A stretch of DNA of 64,000 bases, taken from Nakaseomyces glabratus (lineage: Eukaryota; Ascomycota; Saccharomycetes; Saccharomycetales; Saccharomycetaceae). Each line of letters begins with the position of its first letter. Positions within the stretch are counted from its first letter, which is position 1. The DNA lies in NCBI RefSeq assembly GCF_010111755.1, contig NC_088954.1:124001-188000 (forward strand), written 5' to 3'. The position numbers were made by a program, and so were the translations under genes. Shown here piece after piece: positions 19,529 through 27,729 of this stretch. A model generated the notes under the pieces. It was not told where the DNA came from and did no database searches. It saw nothing but the letters and a program-made list of their open reading frames with translations.

Positions 19529-20011
19529 ATGTCTACGCCGCCTGCTGTCAGAGAAGCTGCAAAGCAAGTGGTGAAATGTCTGGAAAGGTTTCCTGCCGAT
19601 AGGTTCAAGCATTTGACCTCCTTCAAGGATATTCAAATCTCTAGGTTCAACCGTATAGCTGGTGTATCTCTCAAAGGAGAAGACGCTGCGAATGAGAAGA
19701 AGCCAAGTCTTTCAGAAGTCAAAGATATGATTAGCAGAACCTCAGGTCCCTTAGGTCTACAGAAGGATTTCTTGAAGAAATTACAGGGTGCTTTACAACA
19801 GGATATGGTATCTGAAGAAGGACTGACAAAACAAAAGAGGTCTTTGGAAGTGTTGATGAGTGATAAATACAAGAATTATTATGAAGTAGGAGACAAGTTA
19901 TACAAACCCAATGGGAACCCAGAATATTATCAGAGATTGATGGATGAATTGACAGGTAAGAAGAAGGAAAACCTATTCACTGGTTTAAGAACTGTGTTTT
20001 TTGGTAAATAG
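19529..20011 (+). CDS. CBP6: Mitochondrial translational activator Cbp6
   Basis: A 160-residue basic protein matching yeast Cbp6 (162). With Cbp3 it binds the mitochondrial ribosome exit and newly made cytochrome b, coupling COB mRNA translation to complex III assembly. The C-terminus (YYEVGDKLYKPNGNPEYYQR, then the LFTGLRTVFFGK end) is nearly identical to the yeast protein. The conserved RTSGPLGL segment lies near 70-77. Next to MUD1 and TEF as in YBR120C-YBR118W. A TGTAAATA motif about 110 nt past the stop resembles a Puf3 site, which would suit a nuclear gene for a mitochondrial protein. Confidence 0.95.
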   Translation: MSTPPAVREAAKQVVKCLERFPADRFKHLTSFKDIQISRFNRIAGVSLKGEDAANEKKPSLSEVKDMISRTSGPLGLQKDFLKKLQGALQQDMVSEEGLTKQKRSLEVLMSDKYKNYYEVGDKLYKPNGNPEYYQRLMDELTGKKKENLFTGLRTVFFGK

Positions 20012-20120
20012 ATGCTCTAAAGTTATGTCTGATCTTTCGGTACATTTCGACACCAATGGTGTCGAATCTAGTCTCTCCAGATTCCTTAACTGTAGGCTGG
20101 CATCATAACACAAACTCAGC

Positions 20121-20128
20121 TGTAAATA
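20121..20128 (+). promoter_or_regulatory. Puf3-type motif in CBP6 3' region
   Basis: TGTAAATA matches the UGUANAUA core recognised by Puf3 in mRNAs for mitochondrial proteins. It lies 110 nt downstream of the CBP6 stop, on the sense strand and within plausible 3' UTR length. Position -2 is G rather than the preferred C. Confidence 0.3.
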
Positions 20129-20265
20129 TATATTTGGTCTGATCCAGTAAATAACCACATTGATCATTGAAAAGGTTCTAATGAAGCTAATGTGATCTAT
20201 CTATATATTCTATCTGTATCTTGTTTAGAAACAAAAAATCATAGACTCAAAACTTCATTGTTAGT

Positions 20266-21171
20266 TTACTTCTTTGCGTAGGTAACCTTGATATTATTGC
20301 CAAGTTTTGTTAATTTTGGAACCATTTCTTTTAAGGCCACTGTTGCAGCTTCAATATCTTCATACTCGACAAATGCCACATTCCGAACTGATACCAGTCG
20401 AATTTCCTTGAGTTCCTTAGTCGGTATGTTGACTTTTATCTGATCTGATGTACACCCAGATGGCAAATCTGTCAGCAATAGTATAGAATTTGGCTCTACG
20501 AGTTTTTCATTATCTTGTTTAGGTGGTCTTGTTTCTTGTTTCAATGCTAATGGCACTGGCTTCTTTTCATTGATTGTGGCCGTCACTTTCTGTGTTAAAC
20601 CTGTCACAGCAGCTTTAATCTGCTCATCATCAACACCTTTTGATCTTAATTTCGATCTCAGTCTTCTCTGTTTCCTTCTTAGCTTTAAAGTTTCCAGTTT
20701 ATGTTGATTGTTCTCTAAATCTTCTTTCCTATATTTGGTCCGCAACGCCTTCTGCAAGACACGTTCGTTGTCTAAGTACAAGCCTAAAAACGACTCCTTC
20801 TTAGCAAAACTAATATTGATTATTCTTCCAGATACTTTCAATTTATTGTTCTGGTAGCGATCCATAAAACTCTGAGCCAGTTCATGGCTCTCGAAGGTTA
20901 GGAAGCCTTGATTTCTTAATCGCAGTGATCTTGATAGCGAAATTGAGATTAGACCCAGTGATTCATCCAAATAGAGATTCTTATCCTGTGATTCCTTTAA
21001 TTCATTATATTCATTGAAGTCGATTGAGGCAGGTATTGGCTTTGATGGGTTCAGTACATAAATATTGTTTCTGTTGATGCACTTGAGAAGATTCCTAATG
21101 AAAGACTCCTTGTTAACTGGCCTTCTGGGGAGATTCTGTAAATATAGCGTCTTTATGTTTTCTTGCTTCAT
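20266..21171 (-). CDS. MUD1: U1 snRNP A protein Mud1
   Basis: A 301-residue U1 snRNP-specific RNA-binding protein (yeast Mud1 is 298; human counterpart U1A). RRM1 occupies about 7-115 (KTLYLQNLPRRPVNKESF at 8-25, with the RNP1-like QGFLTFES near 92-99). A very basic linker follows (KLRRKQRRLRSKLRSKG near 160-176), then RRM2 from about 225 to 300 (LLLTDLPSGC, then VAFVEYED). The C-terminus ends in VTYAKK. Order CBP6-MUD1-TEF matches YBR120C-YBR119W-YBR118W. It acts in 5' splice-site recognition. A 14 bp palindrome with a PAC-like core lies about 45 bp upstream of the ATG. Confidence 0.93.
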   Translation of the reverse strand: MKQENIKTLYLQNLPRRPVNKESFIRNLLKCINRNNIYVLNPSKPIPASIDFNEYNELKESQDKNLYLDESLGLISISLSRSLRLRNQGFLTFESHELAQSFMDRYQNNKLKVSGRIINISFAKKESFLGLYLDNERVLQKALRTKYRKEDLENNQHKLETLKLRRKQRRLRSKLRSKGVDDEQIKAAVTGLTQKVTATINEKKPVPLALKQETRPPKQDNEKLVEPNSILLLTDLPSGCTSDQIKVNIPTKELKEIRLVSVRNVAFVEYEDIEAATVALKEMVPKLTKLGNNIKVTYAKK

Positions 21172-21762
21172 AACCGATAGTGGCCTTCCCGTTCTGAAGT
21201 AATTGTTGGTGATGGCTCATCGATGAGCTTCTCTTAAAATTATTGTTATTACTTCAAATTTAGTGGGCTCGTGAGGACGTATTATATAAAATACAAAAGG
21301 TGTATTTCAACGTAGCTTGATTGTTACTAATATTATTATTTTATTGTAGATTTAAATACACAATAGTAAGTGCATTCATATTACTTATGTTATAAAGCCT
21401 TTAACTTATTTTGACGAACCGCCTGCGAATTATATTATTGATAAAAGTGCTAGAAATGAAAAAAAATAAATGATAAATACAATGATGATGGAAATAAAAT
21501 TAAAAATAAAAATATATGAAGATTGTTCTACCATTCACAACTATATGAAAGGCCACAGAAGAAAATTACCTTCCATGTGGATGACCATATGCGTAGCATG
21601 GAAATGTATCATGAATAAAATATTGTTCCTCAGTCAAGCACATACCGGAAAGACAACTGCGATTTAATAAGAGCAAGAAGGTGATAAAACCTACTCACTC
21701 AAATGCCTCTATTGTAAAGGAAAGGACAACCCTCATTCCAAAATTTAAATTTATCAATATTC
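21172..21762. other. MUD1 promoter / TEF 3' flank
   Basis: AT-rich region with a perfect 14 bp palindrome at 21215-21228 (GCTCATCGATGAGC), whose halves resemble the PAC motif core GATGAGC. The plus-strand frame at 21470-21667 is Lys-rich, arises from A-rich DNA, and is probably not a gene. Confidence 0.5.
21215..21228. promoter_or_regulatory. PAC-like palindrome upstream of MUD1
   Basis: Perfect palindrome GCTCATCGATGAGC. Each arm carries CGATGAGC, one base away from the PAC consensus GCGATGAGCT bound by Dot6/Tod6. Close spacing to the MUD1 start makes a promoter role plausible. Confidence 0.35.
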
Positions 21763-23139
21763 TTATTTCTTAGCAGCCTTTTGAGCGGCCTTGGTAACCT
21801 TACCAGCCTTGTCAGTCTTGTCAACAGACTTGATGACACCGACAGCAACGGTTTGTCTCATGTCTCTGACAGCGAATCTACCCAATGGTGGGTAGTCGGA
21901 GAAAGCTTCGACACACATTGGCTTGGATGGAACGAACTTAACCAAAGCAGCGTCACCGGACTTCAAGAACTTTGGAGAGTCTTCCAACTTCTTACCGGAT
22001 CTTCTGTCGTTCTTTTCCAACAATTCTTCGAACTTACAAGCAATGTGGGCGGTGTGACAGTCCAAAACTGGAGAGTAACCAGCAGAGATTTGACCTGGGT
22101 GGTTCAAGACAATGACGGTAGCGTTGAAAGAAGCAGCAGCCTTTGGTGGGTCGTTCTTGGAGTCACCACAGACATTACCTCTTCTGATTTCCTTAACGGA
22201 AACGTTCTTAACGTTGAAACCAACGTTGTCACCTGGCAAACCTTCAGTCAATTGTTCGTGGTGCATTTCAACGGACTTGACTTCAGTGGTAACACCAGCT
22301 GGGGCGAAGGTAACAACCATACCTGGCTTGATGACACCGGTTTCGACTCTACCGACTGGCACCGTACCGATACCACCGATCTTGTAGACATCTTGCAATG
22401 GCAATCTCAATGGCTTGTCAGTTGGTCTGGTTGGTGGTTCGATAGCGTCAATGGCTTCCAACAAGGTCTTACCCTTGACGACACCAGCCTTGGTTTCCTT
22501 TTCCCAACCCTTGTACCAGGAAGCGTTGGTGGTGGCTTCAATCATGTTGTCACCGTTCCAACCAGAGATTGGGACAAATGGAACAGTCTTTGGGTTGTAA
22601 CCGACCTTCTTGATGAAGTTGGAGGTTTCCTTAACGATTTCAGCGAATCTGGATTCATCCCACTTGACAGAGTCCATCTTGTTGACAGCAACAATCAATT
22701 GTCTAACACCTAGGGTGAAAGCCAATAGAGCGTGTTCTCTGGTTTGACCATCCTTGGAGATACCGGCTTCGAATTCACCGACACCACCAGCAATAATCAA
22801 GATAGCACAGTCAGCTTGAGAAGTACCAGTAATCATGTTCTTGATGAAATCTCTGTGACCTGGGGCATCGATAACGGTGACGTGGTACTTTGGAGTTTCA
22901 AACTTCCACAAAGCGATATCGATAGTGATACCTCTTTCTCTTTCAGCCTTCAACTTGTCCAAAACCCAAGCGTACTTGAAAGAACCCTTACCCAATTCAG
23001 CGGCTTCCTTCTCGAACTTTTCGATAGTTCTCTTGTCAATACCACCACACTTGTAAATCAAGTGACCGGTGGTAGTAGACTTACCGGAATCGACGTGACC
23101 AATAACGACGACGTTAACGTGTTGCTTGTCCTTACCCAT
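21763..23139 (-). CDS. TEF1: Translation elongation factor eEF1A
   Basis: This 458-residue GTPase delivers aminoacyl-tRNA to the ribosome; the length equals yeast eEF1A. G motifs are GHVDSGKS at 14-21, DAPGH at 91-95 and NKMD at 153-156, followed by two beta-barrel domains and the Lys-rich C-terminus ([12 protein letters not shown]). Codon bias is extreme, as expected for one of the most abundant proteins. TEF1 and TEF2 of S. cerevisiae encode the same protein. Flanks here match both the TEF2 (MUD1 side) and the TEF1 (MRL1 side) contexts, so the symbol is a convention. PAC and RRPE motifs lie 150-185 bp upstream. Confidence 0.98.
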   Translation of the reverse strand: MGKDKQHVNVVVIGHVDSGKSTTTGHLIYKCGGIDKRTIEKFEKEAAELGKGSFKYAWVLDKLKAERERGITIDIALWKFETPKYHVTVIDAPGHRDFIKNMITGTSQADCAILIIAGGVGEFEAGISKDGQTREHALLAFTLGVRQLIVAVNKMDSVKWDESRFAEIVKETSNFIKKVGYNPKTVPFVPISGWNGDNMIEATTNASWYKGWEKETKAGVVKGKTLLEAIDAIEPPTRPTDKPLRLPLQDVYKIGGIGTVPVGRVETGVIKPGMVVTFAPAGVTTEVKSVEMHHEQLTEGLPGDNVGFNVKNVSVKEIRRGNVCGDSKNDPPKAAASFNATVIVLNHPGQISAGYSPVLDCHTAHIACKFEELLEKNDRRSGKKLEDSPKFLKSGDAALVKFVPSKPMCVEAFSDYPPLGRFAVRDMRQTVAVGVIKSVDKTDKAGKVTKAAQKAAKK

Positions 23140-23292
23140 TGCTATATTAGTTCAAGTTAGTTATCTGTGCTGAACTTTCTACAAAAGAGGAATTTAACAA
23201 GAAGTGGAAAGTTTTCAAGAGAAGTTTTAAAAACCCAAGCTGCTTAAATATCTTATTCCATCGATGAATTTTTTTCAAATTTTTTCTTCAAA

Positions 23293-23300
23293 CTCATCGC
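23293..23300 (-). promoter_or_regulatory. PAC motif (GCGATGAG) upstream of TEF
   Basis: CTCATCGC on the plus strand is the complement of GCGATGAG, an exact PAC core. It lies about 155 bp upstream of the TEF ATG and 12 bp from an RRPE match, the usual pairing in ribosome-biogenesis promoters. Confidence 0.5.
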
Positions 23301-23311
23301 ATTGAAAAAAA

Positions 23312-23322
23312 AAAATTTTTCA
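23312..23322 (-). promoter_or_regulatory. RRPE motif (TGAAAAATTTT) upstream of TEF
   Basis: Exact match to the RRPE consensus recognised by Stb3, next to a PAC motif. The arrangement suggests growth-regulated transcription of the TEF gene. Confidence 0.5.
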
Positions 23323-23683
23323 GTTGAAAAAAGAAACAATAAAAAGCAATAATAGCAATAAGTGATGGAGGAGGTACTCTCTCAACGGGTGGCCAACTAG
23401 GAAGCAGCACTTACAGGGGTACTCCTTACAACTACTAATGTTGATGCTGGCCATTATGAGAGGGTCCCCCATCTGTATTGTCTGTATTGTCTGTATTGTA
23501 TGACGTTTCTTTTCCTGGAAAAGCAATTCAAGAGCTGGTTACCAGTGCCGTAACGCAAACTTCATCACTTGGTTGGTGACCTATCTACTTATGATGCTAG
23601 CGCTGTAGTCATCTATTGTAGGTTTGGTTGAAGACTCTTCATAAGGTTTGTTATGTTGGTATAGCTAAACACTCAAAAATAAT

Positions 23684-24376
23684 ATGAAGGTTGGGATTAT
23701 AGGTGGGATTGGTCCTGAGGCTACCACGCACTACTACATAAGCATTATTAAGCAGTTCCAGGATGCAGTTGGTTCTGACAAAGTTCTCCCCGAGATGGTG
23801 GTTGAGAGCATCAATATGTACCACATGTTTGAGATGTTGGAACAGAGACAATATGATGACGTTGCTGAATATTTAGCTCATGCAGCATGTAATCTTCAGA
23901 AGGCTGGTGCTGATTTCGGAGTGATGTGCGGCAACACCCCACATATTGTATTCGAAAAGATCCAGGGCAAGACAGATTTACCATTGTTGAGCATGGTCCA
24001 GTGTTCATTGGATGTTGCCAGTGCCATGGGGCTTAAGAGATTGGCTTTGTTGGGGACAAAATTCACAATGCAGAACGATTTCTTTAAGAGGCCTTTTGAA
24101 ATGGCCGGCATTAGCATATACACACCTTCTCCAGTAGAACAAGAGACAATTCACCAAAAGATAGTAGGTGAACTGGAAAACGGAATAGTAACGCCCGACA
24201 CTAAAAGTACTCTCCTCACTATCATCAATGGAATGATCAAGGAGCATGGACTTGATGGTGTAATCCTGGGCTGCACGGAACTACCGCTCATTTTAAATCA
24301 AAGGGACTTCTCCATCGAAGTTCTGGATATTGCCAAGGAACATATTAACGCAATTGTAAAGAAACTCTCTTGCTAG
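23684..24376 (+). CDS. Aspartate/glutamate racemase-family protein, probably acquired from bacteria
   Basis: A 230-residue protein of the Asp/Glu/hydantoin racemase superfamily. The N-terminal MKVGIIGGIGPEAT motif is typical, and the two catalytic cysteines expected of cofactor-independent racemases are present: Cys82 in MCGNTPH and Cys197 in GCTELPL. Length fits bacterial aspartate racemases (about 230). The likely reaction is L-Asp to D-Asp interconversion, or a related amino acid; the substrate is not decided by sequence alone. S. cerevisiae has no such gene between TEF1 and MRL1, so this is an insertion into conserved order. Racemase genes of this family are among reported prokaryote-to-yeast transfers. 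No signal peptide, so cytosolic. No intron and no frame damage; it looks functional. Confidence 0.9.
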   Translation: MKVGIIGGIGPEATTHYYISIIKQFQDAVGSDKVLPEMVVESINMYHMFEMLEQRQYDDVAEYLAHAACNLQKAGADFGVMCGNTPHIVFEKIQGKTDLPLLSMVQCSLDVASAMGLKRLALLGTKFTMQNDFFKRPFEMAGISIYTPSPVEQETIHQKIVGELENGIVTPDTKSTLLTIINGMIKEHGLDGVILGCTELPLILNQRDFSIEVLDIAKEHINAIVKKLSC

Positions 24377-24700
24377 TCAATGTTATATCCAGCAGCAAGA
24401 GCACTAACTGCATTATCGCATACAAATGGCATTGAGTGTCACGTGATGCAGTGCTTTCTGACATATATAATATCTGGTTTCGCTTCTGATATTGTTACTG
24501 TAGTCTTGAGTATTCAGGAGACTACCCAAATATGCCTCAGATAATGTAGCTTTTGCTTATTATTCCTTGAGAAGGATTGATATTACCATTACAGTAGGCT
24601 AGGTTCCTTCTTTTGTGTCATATTCTTGAACATTTCTGTATTAGTATTATTTCTATAAAATAGTAACTACATAATGGTTACAAAGGAGCCTGCAGTTATG
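24377..24700. other. Convergent region racemase / MRL1
   Basis: Short convergent 3' flank. An E-box TCACGTGA lies at 24439-24446, in an unexpected place between two gene ends. Nothing else is seen. Confidence 0.5.
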
Positions 24701-25690
24701 CTAATTCGTGTCCAGACTATCTAGGATATCATTCTGCTCTTCCATATCTCTATAAAAGGGACTTTGTTGGTTTGTTGAAACTGCCGAATATTGAGCCCTC
24801 GAGTTGTTCTTGGTTAGGAGCCCGCCTACAACACTGCCAACAAATCTAAAGGTCCCACCAAAAACTTTCATCGGTATCGTTTTCCATAAGCTACGGTTGT
24901 GTCTATTCATTTCCCATCTCATATCGTCTCTTGCAAAAGAGGTAGTTGAGGAGGAGTAATTGTCATGTAGTCTTACAGATTTCACCGATCCATCCTTGAA
25001 CAGCCACTTCCTGCAGGCATATTCGACCATAAAGAAGATGACAATGATACTGATGAAGATACCATAAACGTTGACTTCGTTAGTCTTGTTTGATGTCGGA
25101 CAAGCATAGACGCTTCTAATCTCGAAGAAGTAAGAGCACTCATGGAGGTTTCCAACGTATGAAATCTGTGCTTTTGAGCTCACAGTCTTGTCACATATGA
25201 AGTTTAACAATGTTGCTTTACGATCTTTGCCGTTGGGACACATTGACCCATTTTCGTACTTCAATGTGAGCACTCTTGTGTCATATATACCAGTTAGGCG
25301 AGGTTCACTACTGAAGTCACCGATCGATACATATTTCATGGTATAACCATGTTCGGTGTCGTTCACCACATAGAAAGCGCCTGTGGTGTTGGATAGTTGG
25401 TCTTTCTCTTCCTTGCTCACCACTGGGGATGAGCACACACTGAGTGTGAAATTTGTCTTGCCTTCCCAGTCCTTCACTAGCCAACGAGTCTTGTTGCTCT
25501 TAGTCTTCTTGTTGTTCCTTCTCTGGGTCATCTGGAATTCTTCATTAGGGCTAGTAGACAGCTGCGAGAGGTCAATATAAGTACCCGTTAGGGGGTTCAT
25601 GACTGCACAAAATGGCTTCTCATTGTCCTCAGCTTTTGCTGCCTTGATGGGCAGGCAGGATAGAAGCAATAATAGGCACGATAGTAGCAT
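24701..25690 (-). CDS. MRL1: Mannose-6-phosphate-receptor-like sorting protein Mrl1
   Basis: A 329-residue type I membrane protein resembling yeast Mrl1 (381), which helps deliver vacuolar hydrolase precursors. The first ATG is at 25690; the open frame reaches three codons further only via a GTG. A signal peptide (MLLSCLLLLLSCLPIKAAKA) starts the protein, followed by a cysteine-containing luminal domain of the MRH type with several N-glycosylation sites (NKT, NFT, NTT, NDT, NGS). A transmembrane segment lies near 209-227 (GIFISIIVIFFMVEYA), followed by a cytosolic tail of about 100 residues. It follows TEF as YPR079W follows YPR080W, apart from the inserted racemase gene. Confidence 0.9.
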   Translation of the reverse strand: MLLSCLLLLLSCLPIKAAKAEDNEKPFCAVMNPLTGTYIDLSQLSTSPNEEFQMTQRRNNKKTKSNKTRWLVKDWEGKTNFTLSVCSSPVVSKEEKDQLSNTTGAFYVVNDTEHGYTMKYVSIGDFSSEPRLTGIYDTRVLTLKYENGSMCPNGKDRKATLLNFICDKTVSSKAQISYVGNLHECSYFFEIRSVYACPTSNKTNEVNVYGIFISIIVIFFMVEYACRKWLFKDGSVKSVRLHDNYSSSTTSFARDDMRWEMNRHNRSLWKTIPMKVFGGTFRFVGSVVGGLLTKNNSRAQYSAVSTNQQSPFYRDMEEQNDILDSLDTN

Positions 25691-26084
25691 GCTTTTCACT
25701 GCATTAAATATTGTTGTGGCTAGTTCTTGTGAATATGTGCAGATATAAGAATTCTAATAATACTACATTTTATACATTGCCGTTTTTGCCAGTTTCTTCA
25801 CGTTAGGCAAATCATCTTGTTCCTTAATCAGTAGGGGAGGACATTTTGAAGACCAAAACGTTAAAAACCAGCAAGTAATATTTTATCGTCGGCACACAAT
25901 GAAGAACGGTTTAACAAGTCTAGGCTAACACCAATGCCTGGAACGAGGATGCTCTGTATACACTTTGTGTCAAGTGTTCACGATGCAGCGAGTATATTTA
26001 TATAACCACTAGTTCAAAAAAAGAAGAAAGAGCTTTGTGTGCAGAGCTATAGCATGTATATACTAGTATGTAGGGAGTAGGACA
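25691..26084. other. Divergent promoter region MRL1 / Gln-rich gene
   Basis: AT-rich DNA with a TATA-like TATTTATATA at about 25991-26001. No other element is recognised. Confidence 0.5.
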
Positions 26085-26768
26085 ATGCACCAGGACTCTA
26101 GCACCGAGGAACGGATGTTCCAGTTTGACGAAGAGATGGGCGATGGACTGGACGCTCAGCTCGACCTGTTGTTTCAACAGACTGCGCGCGTAGAGAAGAT
26201 TATAGAGTTCAATGAGCGGGACTTGGCACAGCAGGAACTTGACTGTACTATACCGGCACTGGACACCAAGGTCAAATGGTATAGGAAGTATGTGAGGATA
26301 ATGTTAGACAAGTGGTTGCTGATCAAGGTCCGGTGCTACTCTCAAGGGCAAAAGCAAGAGCAAAAGCAAAAGCAAGAACAAGAGCAAGAACAAGAGCAAG
26401 AGCAAGGGCAACACAAATCTACACAGTGCACCGTAACCAAAACGCTGTCATCATTAGTACTGGATGTCCAGGGTCCAATGAGTAACCGGCACGAGTTCGA
26501 AGCTGGTAGCTATAGCTATGAACACGCCCATCCCAGTTCCACGGACGCCGATGCGGAGAGCATAGTCACAGACGAGAGCGAGCTGCAACACACGAGGGCC
26601 ACCACCAGCAACTACCGTGCACTAGGACAGTGTCAGGGACAGAGTCAGGGACAGAGTCAGGGGCCGCCCAACATACTTCACGACAGGGATAAAGAAGCAC
26701 CACGTGGCAGAACAAGACACAGGTCACGGTATACCCCTGTACGACACGCATCATGTGGCAATCGGTGA
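26085..26768 (+). CDS. Unrecognised Gln/Glu-rich protein (227 aa)
   Basis: I do not recognise this protein. Residues 1-85 are non-repetitive and could fold (acidic, then the WYRKYVRIMLDKWLL helix near 65-79). Residues 88-108 are a KQ/EQ repeat (hexanucleotide expansion). About 185-195 is a GQSQ repeat, and the tail is Arg/His-rich. Base composition is richer in GC than most of the window. Position and strand, next to MRL1 and before OPY2, match S. cerevisiae YPR078C, a protein of unknown function (372 residues), but I cannot confirm similarity. The ATG context (gacaATGC) is acceptable. It could be a fast-evolving orthologue, a new gene, or a chance frame in GC-rich DNA. Confidence 0.6.
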   Translation: MHQDSSTEERMFQFDEEMGDGLDAQLDLLFQQTARVEKIIEFNERDLAQQELDCTIPALDTKVKWYRKYVRIMLDKWLLIKVRCYSQGQKQEQKQKQEQEQEQEQEQGQHKSTQCTVTKTLSSLVLDVQGPMSNRHEFEAGSYSYEHAHPSSTDADAESIVTDESELQHTRATTSNYRALGQCQGQSQGQSQGPPNILHDRDKEAPRGRTRHRSRYTPVRHASCGNR

Positions 26769-27000
26769 TCTACAGATTGAGCGACGGCCCGGAGCACCTG
26801 GCTGATTTACCATATGATGTGCAACGGAGTGTATCACATGACACAGTTGAGTGACGGAAAGAGGAAAAACTCAAATAAAGATGCCGTGCCAGTTGTCAGC
26901 GAAAAGACGGTTCGCCCAAGCGTGTGACCAGCGACAGGGGCAAGGGGCAGGGACAGCGAGAGTAAGCCCAGCACTGCTCCCCCGAGGAGAGCCGTATAGG

Positions 27001-27047
27001 TTCTGGAACTTTTTTGGACTTCTGGAACTTCTGGAACTTCTGGGAAC
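27001..27047. promoter_or_regulatory. Array of four TTCTGGAA heat-shock-element-like units
   Basis: TTCTGGAAC at 27001-27009, 27020-27028 and 27029-27037, then TTCTGGGAAC at 27038-27047. Each of the first three is a TTCnnGAA inverted pair as bound by heat shock factor; spacing between units is 1 bp rather than the canonical 2. S. cerevisiae CUP1 is Hsf1-activated, so a role in MT-I or the upstream gene is plausible but unproven; the distance to the MT-I ATG is about 690 bp. Confidence 0.4.
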
Positions 27048-27355
27048 TCGCTCCCACACAGAAGAAATCGCACCGTGCTAGACCGGATCAGAAGGGATAT
27101 CAGCAGGGATCGCAGTCGCGGAGTAACGGCCGTACACACTCTCTCGTCACAACTGGAAAGAACAACCGACGGGCCGGATCGGAACATAAATTGCTTTTTT
27201 CCTGCCCTTCCTTTTTTCTGATGCTCATACGTGCTGCTCTGTGCTTGCAGCGCAATTTGTAGATCTGTTGTACGCGTGTTTCTCAAGCACCAACCCAGTC
27301 AACTTTGAGCTTAACTGCCTCACTATTAATAATATCCGCATCTCACAAATAACCA

Positions 27356-27365
27356 ATTTTGCTGA
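27356..27365 (+). promoter_or_regulatory. Copper-response element (Amt1/Ace1 type), distal
   Basis: ATTTTGCTGA matches HTHNNGCTGD, the element bound by the copper-fist activators Ace1 and, in C. glabrata, Amt1. It lies about 365 bp upstream of the MT-I start. Confidence 0.5.
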
Positions 27366-27539
27366 TTCTGTCTAGTGCCACTTGTCACTTGCCAGTGCCA
27401 GTGCCAGTGCTCACTTGCCAGGTTTGCTGCTTAAAGAATTCCGCTCTTCATACACATCCTACACTCCCTTAAGGAGGGAAGTACAAACAAGAAGTGTTCG
27501 CCCATTCTCTCTCACATGATGTGTAAAGAAAAGTGAAAA

Positions 27540-27549
27540 TCAGCAATAA
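27540..27549 (-). promoter_or_regulatory. Copper-response element, proximal copy 1
   Basis: TCAGCAATAA on plus is the complement of an exact HTHNNGCTGD match. It is part of a 15 bp direct repeat (CAGCAATAATAGCTT at 27541-27555 and 27579-27593). About 180 bp upstream of the MT-I ATG, a normal activator position. Confidence 0.6.
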
Positions 27550-27577
27550 TAGCTTCTGACTATGACTATCTGTATTG

Positions 27578-27587
27578 ACAGCAATAA
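27578..27587 (-). promoter_or_regulatory. Copper-response element, proximal copy 2
   Basis: ACAGCAATAA, second match within the same 15 bp direct repeat, spaced 38 bp from the first copy and about 140 bp upstream of the MT-I ATG. Confidence 0.6.
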
Positions 27588-27616
27588 TAGCTTTCGGGAT
27601 AGCATGCAAAAAAAAA

Positions 27617-27628
27617 TTTATATATAAA
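27617..27628 (+). promoter_or_regulatory. TATA box of MT-I
   Basis: TTTATATATAAA about 100 bp upstream of the ATG, with the copper elements just behind it, as expected for a strongly inducible TATA-dependent promoter. Confidence 0.6.
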
Positions 27629-27729
27629 CAGAGGTCTTTTTGAAATGTTAGATCAATTTCTAATTAAACATTTTGTAGATCCTACATAACTCATACAACA
27701 AACAACAAACACATACAAAAACAAACACA

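Larger units (their letters stand above)
23140..23683. other. Divergent promoter region TEF / racemase
   Basis: Carries long T and A tracts near 23269-23320, typical of strong yeast promoters, plus PAC and RRPE motifs (listed separately). A triple TGTATTGTC-like repeat lies near 23475-23500. The racemase side has no obvious TATA element. Confidence 0.55.
26769..27729. other. Long region upstream of metallothionein MT-I
   Basis: A 0.96 kb stretch whose left half is GC-rich and right half AT-rich. It holds an array of four TTCTGGAA-type heat-shock-like units (27001-27047), three copper-response elements (27356-27365, 27540-27549, 27578-27587), a GCCAGT triplication near 27390-27410, and a strong TATA element (27617-27628). 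The open frames on both strands at 26834-27286 lack convincing starts and protein features. Confidence 0.6.

Noticed and set aside
21781..22713. 310-codon frame antisense to the eEF1A gene
   Set aside because: Arises from the extreme codon bias of the sense gene. No independent evidence.
26834..27286. 150-codon minus-strand frame upstream of MT-I
   Set aside because: It starts at TTG, its Val/Pro/Glu repeat is the heat-shock-like array read in reverse, and no protein features are visible.
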